A stretch of DNA of 64,000 bases, from the NCBI GenBank assembly GCA_026874595.1, contig CM049322.1, forward strand, positions 36,639,840 to 36,703,839, in the 5' to 3' direction. Below are positions 58,114 through 64,000 of this stretch, piece after piece (within the stretch, counting starts at the first letter, position 1; each line of letters begins with the position of its first letter). Below the pieces are notes generated by a model. That model did not search any database, was not told the DNA's origin, and saw only the letters and a list, made by a program, of their open reading frames with translations. Position numbers and translations under genes: made by a program. The stretch is from Sipunculus nudus (lineage: Eukaryota > Annelida > Sipuncula > Golfingiida > Sipunculidae).

Positions 58114-59844
58114 TTCACTATAGTGGTGATCTCTAAGGTAATGTTAAGATTCTCAGCTTTACTCTGTGGCTCTTTGGCGTGGTTTAAACTGGGAATCTGC
58201 TGTTGCATAGTCAAACTCCTGAACAACAAGGATATGTCCTATCCCTAACTTCTCAACATTATTAAAGTAGCATACTGGGTTAAAATATTCATGGGCAATA
58301 AGTAGTAGTATTCCTGAAAAGATCATTATTGGCCATGTTTACCTGCTTAGGCCTATAGATGCACCGAATCTGATAAAATCCAAATTGTAAACTAATGCAG
58401 CACATGAAAAGTGAAAAATATACCCTTTATAAGGACAAATCCATAGTAAGGCTATAGTTAATACATTAAATGATTGGGTAAAGTGTATTAATAATGAAAT
58501 AAGGAAAAGATATGCCTTTATCAGCTGAGAAAAAAAAATTTCCTGAATATCGCAGTTAATTACCACTAATTACAATTTTATCATGTATCCTGGTAGTTTT
58601 GCATGACATTTAATACAAGCAGCAGCTGCTACAACACACTTGATAACTCTATGTGTCTATGAGATTTAAAGAAAAAACTTATTCGCTTTTTATTTTCTTA
58701 ACACAAAGTATGATTATACCTAATATAATTAACTTACTTCTGAGGTGATAATGTCACCAACCATTACAATTTGGCCAAATGGAATAAAGTATGGTGTTTG
58801 TAGGGACTCCAATTACATCTCTCACAATAAAATAAAAGATCTGGTCTTCAGCTTGAGCATATTTTTTTTTGTCTTGAACTCTTTTCAGGCTAGATTAGTT
58901 CTGTGTTACGTATCTTCTGTCAGTTTTAAGCTTTAATTATAAACTAGCTGTACCGTGGAAAATCCATGGGTCTATAAGATAAAAAAAGTTTTGCAATATG
59001 CTGGTATTGAAAGAATATCCCATATTCTGATGCCAAAATGTCCACAGGGAATTTGTCAGAATTAACAGGTAAAAATATCATGCAACCGACAAAGAAAGGC
59101 AAAATGTCCAACAATCATATCCGGAAATGCATTTTTGTAAAAGTGAATCAGTATACCTGTACACTTGTAAAACATGTACACCCTACACTCTTTTTTGTCT
59201 AGTGTCTCAGCTCCTTGTGTTCATTAAATAGAAAGGTGCTTGCTATTGAAAGCAGATTTATATGGACATGCATCACGGTGTTCAGGGCTAGAATTTGAAA
59301 CCTTTGCTTCCTTTTGACAGAGTAAGATTCCTTTAGAGCTGTTGTAATTTATAAAGTATGATCAATGGGGTTTACAGGTGACCCGCTTGACCGCTCCAGC
59401 AGGACATGTTTCTTGCAAGTATGTGTCTTAACAGGCCAGTGAGCTCAAAATGCAGGAAAGTCCCAAAGGGCCCTCCTGAAAAAGCAGTACAGGTATGGAG
59501 GACCTTAAAGCACAAAAGAAATAGAGACACCTATGGGGGCAACATTAAAATTATTAATTATGTAGCTTAATAGGAAATAATTCAGCAAAAGAAAACAAAC
59601 TTGTCCTAGAAGAGCAAACCATATACATGTGCGGAAATTTGAGAATCAAATCAAAGCAGAAACAGGTAAGCCATATTCTGTAGAAAAAGGCAAACTGCAT
59701 ATCATTTATATAGATATTTTATGTTGTCTTAATATTTTGGGTTTGTAACCCTAATGGAACTTGATTTTTATTAAATTCATTGTCCTATTTTCAATAAGCA
59801 ATGAGATCATGTAAATACTTTTCTGATTAAATAATGATTGGAAA
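58114..59844. other. No supported gene
   Basis: AT-rich sequence. AAACTAGCTGTACCGTGGAA near 58942 resembles a word seen at the edges of some dispersed invertebrate repeats, but no partner was found. The region 59370-59500 is slightly less AT-rich. Nothing is called. Confidence 0.45.
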
Positions 59845-60168
59845 AGTACAGATGTAGCTTTATACAATTATCTAAAGACTCCATGCATTAATTATCAAGA
59901 TATTGGAGGTTTTGTATCATTTTTTTTTATTATTCTGGGGGGTACTTTCAAACCCCATAGCTAGGGGGATATAGGTCTCAATGACCTAATTTCAGGTCTC
60001 TAGGAGAATTTTATTGACCTCCCTTGATGTTCACTTAGAAGTTTCTAGGGTCAGCAGTTATGATTTGTACCCTGTTAACAGACGACTGGAGGGCCAGACA
60101 TCCGGATGGATGATGGACAAAGTGCCATTCCTATACCTCAGTTGACTTACAGTCAGCTGAACTAAAAA
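59845..60168 (+). mobile_element. Helitron-like 3' fragment with hairpin, same family as 13918-15808
   Basis: One partial array unit (TTTTGTATCATTTTTTTTTA, GGGGGGTACTT, GACCTAATTTCAGG, GATTTGTACCCTGTTAACAG) is followed by a GGATGGATGATGGACAA tract. The hairpin is ACCTCAGTTGACT (60135-60147), TAC, AGTCAGCTGAACT (60151-60163), then AAAAA. The arms carry more mismatches than the copy at 15775-15803, so this is an older copy. Confidence 0.85.
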
Positions 60169-60934
60169 TAAGTCTAGCTCTTTCAGAAAAAAGTGCAATA
60201 CTTAAAAAAAATATAAAAAAAATAACTTGCATCACTCCTGACTGTGTATTTCTTTAACAATTGTTAGTTCTTCTTTCTGCAGTTGCGGGAAAATGAATCA
60301 CATAGGTTTAACCTAACATTGACTGATTGCGGATTGTTATGATGGATGAATGCCTAACGGATAATTTACTGATTATCTGACTTCCTTTTATGATCATTCA
60401 TTCATTAATTAATCGAAAAGAACTTCACGGAAGACCATCCTGTTAAGCCCCCTCAGGTGAATGACAAATTATTCGTCATAACCGATTCAACTACGATTGT
60501 AAAGACATCTTTCTTGCATGCTATCCCATCATTCATGTGCTATATCTGATATCGTAAGGTCATGTGTACTGCTTCATCATAGTCAATTGTATACACAAAC
60601 ACTCGGCCCTACCACCGCAAAATTGACCGTAGTCATTTATTATGTATTGTGTTGAATAAAAAGTTTTACTGTTATTCCTAAGTCTTTTTTTCATTTTCTT
60701 ATACAATTTTAGTTTGAGGTGGTATACAATGGACATGATTGTATGTCATTTCCTGTTCTATTTACCATTTATATGATGATAAATATCTTTCTCCAATAAT
60801 TCCTGTCTCTGTTGATTTAAGATATGTGGAAACAGATACACAGCCATTTATATAATTTCTTAATTCTCTTTTTATCAGTCATGTGGTATGCTCTCTATTT
60901 CCTTAAAGGTTTTTTTACTTAATTGACTTATTTA
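60169..60934. other. No recognised gene
   Basis: AT-rich sequence. Nothing called. Confidence 0.5.
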
Positions 60935-61365
60935 TAGGGGTGTAACAATTCATTAAAGAATAGCTAGATGCATTGAATTGCAAGCCCTTGATTAAATTGT
61001 AATCAATTATAAATCTCTGTATTGATTCACTTTTATTATTATTTTTTTGCAAGTCCCATTCTAAAGTCATCTGTGAGCTCTCAAATTTGGCGGAGCAGTT
61101 AGCGATGCCTAGGCTCTTTGTCACGATTGTGCCCTAAATCTACTTACACTCGGTCCACTAGCACAGAAACATACATGCATGGTGGCCACAAACACATGGA
61201 GAGCTGCATTTTTCTTTTATTTGCTGAAGTTTACTCAAACCCATTTTTGGTAAAATTGCTTTTATCTTTTAAAGAGTCTGAAATTTGAATAAGTAAGAAT
61301 TGAATGAAGAATTGAATTGAAGCTAAAGAATTGTTAATTGAATTGATTCTAAGGGTCCCCACAAT
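60935..61365. mobile_element. Possible hAT-like remnant
   Basis: TAGGGGTGTAACAATTCATT at 60935 is like the 5' terminus of a common hAT class. Repeated AATTGAATTGA-type words follow. No clean right terminus or 8-bp duplication was found; the segment ends loosely near ATTCTAAGGGTCCCCAC. Confidence 0.35.
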
Positions 61366-61388
61366 TTACAGGCCTACTTATTTATATA

Positions 61389-61394
<6 letters not shown>

Positions 61395-61459
<65 letters not shown>
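61395..61459. repeat. (TA)n microsatellite with one interruption
   Basis: Two long AT runs are separated by ATAAATAT near 61423. Confidence 0.97.
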
Positions 61460-61462
<3 letters not shown>

Positions 61463-61718
61463 GTCTTCAGCACCTATTTGTTATTATTAATATAAGCTTC
61501 CACACTTAATATATCCTTTAAAATGATGATGTATGTAAACAGATCATGCAAGCAAATTGAAAATTATAAATTTATGGGTAATTCTTTCAGGTACGTAGGA
61601 TGCAACCTTCTGTTCAAGGTAATTAGGACCTGGGAGTAACCCTCAGTGATCTAGCTGCTTTAATGTCTCAACTAAAGGTAATGCCTGAGGTCAGATGTAT
61701 TTAGCTACAATGATAAAA
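61460..61718. other. No recognised feature
   Basis: AT-rich linker before the Helitron-like element. Confidence 0.5.
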
Positions 61719-62853
61719 CAAGGGCACCACAAAGCGGAGCATCCCCTCGCACAGGGTATCATATGGAGGGCAGCTCTCTGGCCTTACCTTTGCTCCTGTG
61801 ACTTCAAACTAAATAGGGTTCTTCATCCATGGGTGGGTGAGCCATATGAGCAAGGTGACACTGACAGATGTTGGTCAAATGGTTTGGCCTAAAATGGGTC
61901 CACAAGCTTTTTCAGGAAGTGGGCACTGTGGCCGTGACCTTTGACACTGTGGCCTCAAAATCAAAAGGGTTCTTCATTCATGGGTGGATGAGCCATATTT
62001 GCAGGCTGAAAGGTTTTGGTCAAATGGTTTGGCTTTAAATGGGTCCACAAGCTTTTTCAAGAAGTGAGCCATGTGGCTGTGACCTTTGACCCTGTGACCT
62101 TAAAATTGAAAGGGTATTTTTTCCATAGGTGGGTGAGCTATATTTGCAAGATGAAAGGCTTTGGTCAAATAGTTTGGCTGAAAATGGGTCCACAAGCTTT
62201 TTCAAAAAGTAGGCCTTGTGGCCAGCCGTGACCTTTGACCCCATGACCTCAAATTCAAAAGGGGTTTTCATCCATAGGTGGGTGAGCCATAAATGCAAGA
62301 TGAAAGGTTTTGGTCAAACAGTTTGGCTTAAAATGGGTCCACTAGCTTTGTCAAGAAGTGGGCCCTGTGGCCGTGACCTTTGATTTCAAAATCAATAGGG
62401 TTCTTTATCCATGGGTGTGTGAGCCATATTTGCAAGATGAAAGACTTTGGTCAAATAGTTTGGCTGAAAATGGGTCCACAAGCTTTTTCAAAAAGTAGGC
62501 CTTGTGGCCGGCCGTGACCTTTGACCTCAAATTCAAAAGGGGTTTTCATCCATAGGTGAGTGAGCCATAAATGCAAGATGAAGATTTTGGTCAAACAGTT
62601 TGTCTTTAAATGGGTCCACAAGCTTTTTCAAGAAGTGGACCCTGTGGCCATGACCTTTGACCCTGTGACCTCAAAATTGAGAGGGTTCTTCATCTATGGG
62701 TGGGTGAGCCTTATGTGCAAGATGAAAGGTTTTGATCAAACGGTTTGGCTTGAAATCACTCCACAAACCAATTCCGGACAGACAGTCGGACAGATGCAGG
62801 AACGGAGGCGTTACTATATCCCTTTGGCAACTTCAATGTGAGGGGATAAAAAG
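61719..62853 (+). mobile_element. Complete Helitron-like element, second terminus family
   Basis: The 5' end is CAAGGGCACCACAAAGCGGA, then GCATCCCCTCGCAC. The 3' end, after GGACAGACAGTCGGACAGAT, has TATATCCC, a loop of about 18-19 bases, GAGGGGATA, then AAAA. The 5' word ATCCCCTC is the reverse complement of GAGGGGAT in the right hairpin arm, the same relation as in the other families. About seven units of about 145 bp fill the interior. There is no Rep/helicase coding. Confidence 0.8.
61783..62760 (+). repeat. Array of about seven ~145-bp monomers with GTGACCTTTGACC
   Basis: GTGACCTTTGAC recurs at about 61934, 62079, 62228, 62373, 62514 and 62650 (ATGACC in the last), with a diverged copy near 61783. 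Spacings are 145, 149, 145, 141 and 136. Other shared phrases are AAATGGGTCCACAAGCTTTT, GGTGGGTGAGCCATATTTGC and TTTTGGTCAAACGGTTTGGC. The plus- and minus-strand frames across this stretch are repeat translations. Confidence 0.93.
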
Positions 62854-62861
62854 GTTAAGGT

Positions 62862-63215
62862 GGGGGTTAAAAGTCTGATATCACAGACACTGACAATGTC
62901 AGTTTCATCCGACTTAAGACTTTGCCTTCCTGATCTTTCAGACATTTTCATTCATTTAGCCTTTCTCCGCTCCTTAGGGAGCACACATTACCCAAGCAGC
63001 CATATCAAGTGCTAGAAGATTATTCGTTCTACATTTGCCTGCCTCCCATGACCAGTACCTATTCACTCCTGGGTCGAGAGAGTGCACCCTTGTGGTAAAG
63101 ACTTTGCCTAGGAGTCCTAGTGCAGATGGCAGTCAGAACGGGATGTGAACCCACAACCTTGGGTCCCAAGTCCAGCTCCCTATCCATTATGCCACCATGC
63201 TTCATGCACTTACAC
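62862..63215 (-). mobile_element. tRNA-derived SINE, family 2, copy 2
   Basis: Minus-strand head: TGGTGGCATAATGGATAGGG (A box, about 63195-63176), then GTTGTGGGTTCACATCCCG (B box GGTTCACATCC at 63151-63141). The body (GACTCCTAGGCAAAGTC, ACTGGTCATGGGAGGC, GGCTGCTTGGGTAATGTG, TCCCTAAGGAGCGGAGAAAG) matches copy 1. It lies immediately after the Helitron-like element and before the TIR element. Confidence 0.85.
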
Positions 63216-63230
63216 CGCTTGGCTCCACAA

Positions 63231-63647
63231 TATATATGTTGAAAGAAGAATTAGAATCGTAAAAGAATTCCAATTATTCCCAGGAAAACTGAGAATCAAG
63301 AGATGGTTTGAAATTATTTCTGTTCTTCTGGTGGAAAATGAGAATTCTCAGTCTTCCTATGATATATGATAATTCCAGTCTGTCCTGGGAGGGTTGAGAA
63401 TTTTCATTTTTTTCCAGGAGAGACTGGAATTCAGTTTTGAAATTTAATTGTGTGAGTAAAAGTTGATTCTCATTTATCCTTGGAGGAACAGGAATCATTT
63501 CATGACAGCTTCTCTTTATTTTAAGCTTTAAATAATTTCATTCACACATCTTTCTTAATTAGAACTGTGTTCTCATTTTTCAATTCTCCTTCTACCCAGG
63601 AAAATTCTGAATCCTCCGAAAATCCCATTGTTCCCTGGCATATATAT
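63231..63647. mobile_element. Palindrome-rich TIR element, copy 2
   Basis: The left end TATATATGTTGAAAGAAGAA and the complement of the right end, TATATATGCCAGGGAACAAT, are diverged inverted copies. The interior shares GAGAATCAAGAGATGGT(T/A)TGAAA, GAGAATTCTCA and GACTGGAATTCAG(T/A)TTTGAAAT with 19078-19604, in the same orientation. This copy is older and shorter. Confidence 0.8.
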
Positions 63648-64000
63648 CAAAAGGAATCATCGGTCCTAATTCAGTGGATTGTGACATCAAAAAGCCATGG
63701 TCCTATCTTTAAAAATAAATATAAAGAAATATGACTGTTAGAATGACTAGTGGTATGCAGCAAATAAGGCCACATATGGAAAATAAATTTGTTTGACAAT
63801 ACAAGCCCTGGAACAACAAATAAAGAGCACAGCAATTTTTGTTCCTTTTTTCATAAATCAGTTGAGACAAAATATGTTAAATTTTTCAAATATGCAGGAA
63901 GCATACAATAAAAGTTTTTGGCAATTCTTAAAATGATTATATGACCAAAGCTCAATCCATACCTATATGAATGTATCATTCATAACATTAGGACTTGGTG
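63648..64000. other. AT-rich DNA, no recognised feature
   Basis: Nothing beyond short A/T runs. Confidence 0.5.

Noticed and set aside
62016-62841. Frames with repeated VHKLFQEV/WVSYICKMKG phrases
   Set aside because: Translations of the ~145-bp monomers. The period is not a constant multiple of three and the frames break between units.
63130-63200. Arg-like tRNA gene on the minus strand
   Set aside because: Same reasoning: it is the head of a dispersed SINE present twice in the window, and no acceptor-stem pairing was seen.

Overview
This window looks like a gene-poor, repeat-dense, AT-rich (by eye about two-thirds A+T) stretch of animal nuclear DNA. No bacterial gene structure is present: there are no operons, no long open frames and no ribosome binding sites. 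Short frames are cut every few hundred bases. The content is typical of an invertebrate, most likely a mollusc and perhaps a bivalve. The grounds are tRNA-headed SINEs, small non-autonomous DNA transposons, and many Helitron/Helentron- or pearl-like elements that carry tandem arrays and GGACAGAC-rich tails. The organism call is inference from repeat style; no diagnostic protein is present.

Protein coding. Only one segment has several independent marks of a gene: a probable 3'-terminal exon on the + strand at 51628-51778. It has a pyrimidine tract and AG acceptor, 49 complete codons, a stop, and an AATAAA signal at 52021. I do not recognise the protein. Weaker exon-like or pseudogene-like segments lie at 3541-3871 (-), 23697-24096 (-), 28184-28423 (+), 34703-34938 (+ or -), 47164-47330 (-) and 50821-50973 (+). 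Much of the window is probably intron or intergenic DNA.

Layout. 1-9 kb: AT-rich DNA, a 171-bp tandem duplication and several minisatellites. 9-10.1 kb: a 26-bp tandem array and a SINE with target duplication. 13.1-15.9 kb: a nested pair of Helitron-like elements; the inner one (13918-15808) has both ends and five units of about 336 bp. 16.9-25.6 kb: MITEs, two decayed SINEs, a palindrome-rich terminal-inverted-repeat (TIR) element (19078-19604), an 886-bp hAT element with a perfect 8-bp target duplication (22458-23343) and GTGACCTTGACC-type arrays. 27.7-30.6 kb: two elements with TTAA ends. 32.8-37.2 kb: pogo-like MITE and minisatellites. 37.5-40.3 kb: two further Helitron-like arrays. 40473-42675: a 2.2-kb foldback element with arms of about 500 bp made of CTCGCCTAGGCGAG palindromes, sitting in a TA microsatellite. 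45-50 kb: another TTAA element, a pogo-like MITE and a Helitron-like element ending at 49795. 50.8-52.05 kb: the exon candidates. 52433-54142: an element carrying five units of exactly 280 bp, a (GGC)17 tract and a terminal hairpin. 55-64 kb: four SINE copies, a TIR element, a third Helitron-like 3' end, a complete Helitron-like element (61719-62853) and a second copy of the palindrome-rich TIR element.

The main unifying observation is architectural. At least three families of unrelated sequence share the same plan: a short 5' subterminal word complementary to the right arm of a 3' hairpin, an internal tandem array, and a low-complexity tract between array and hairpin.
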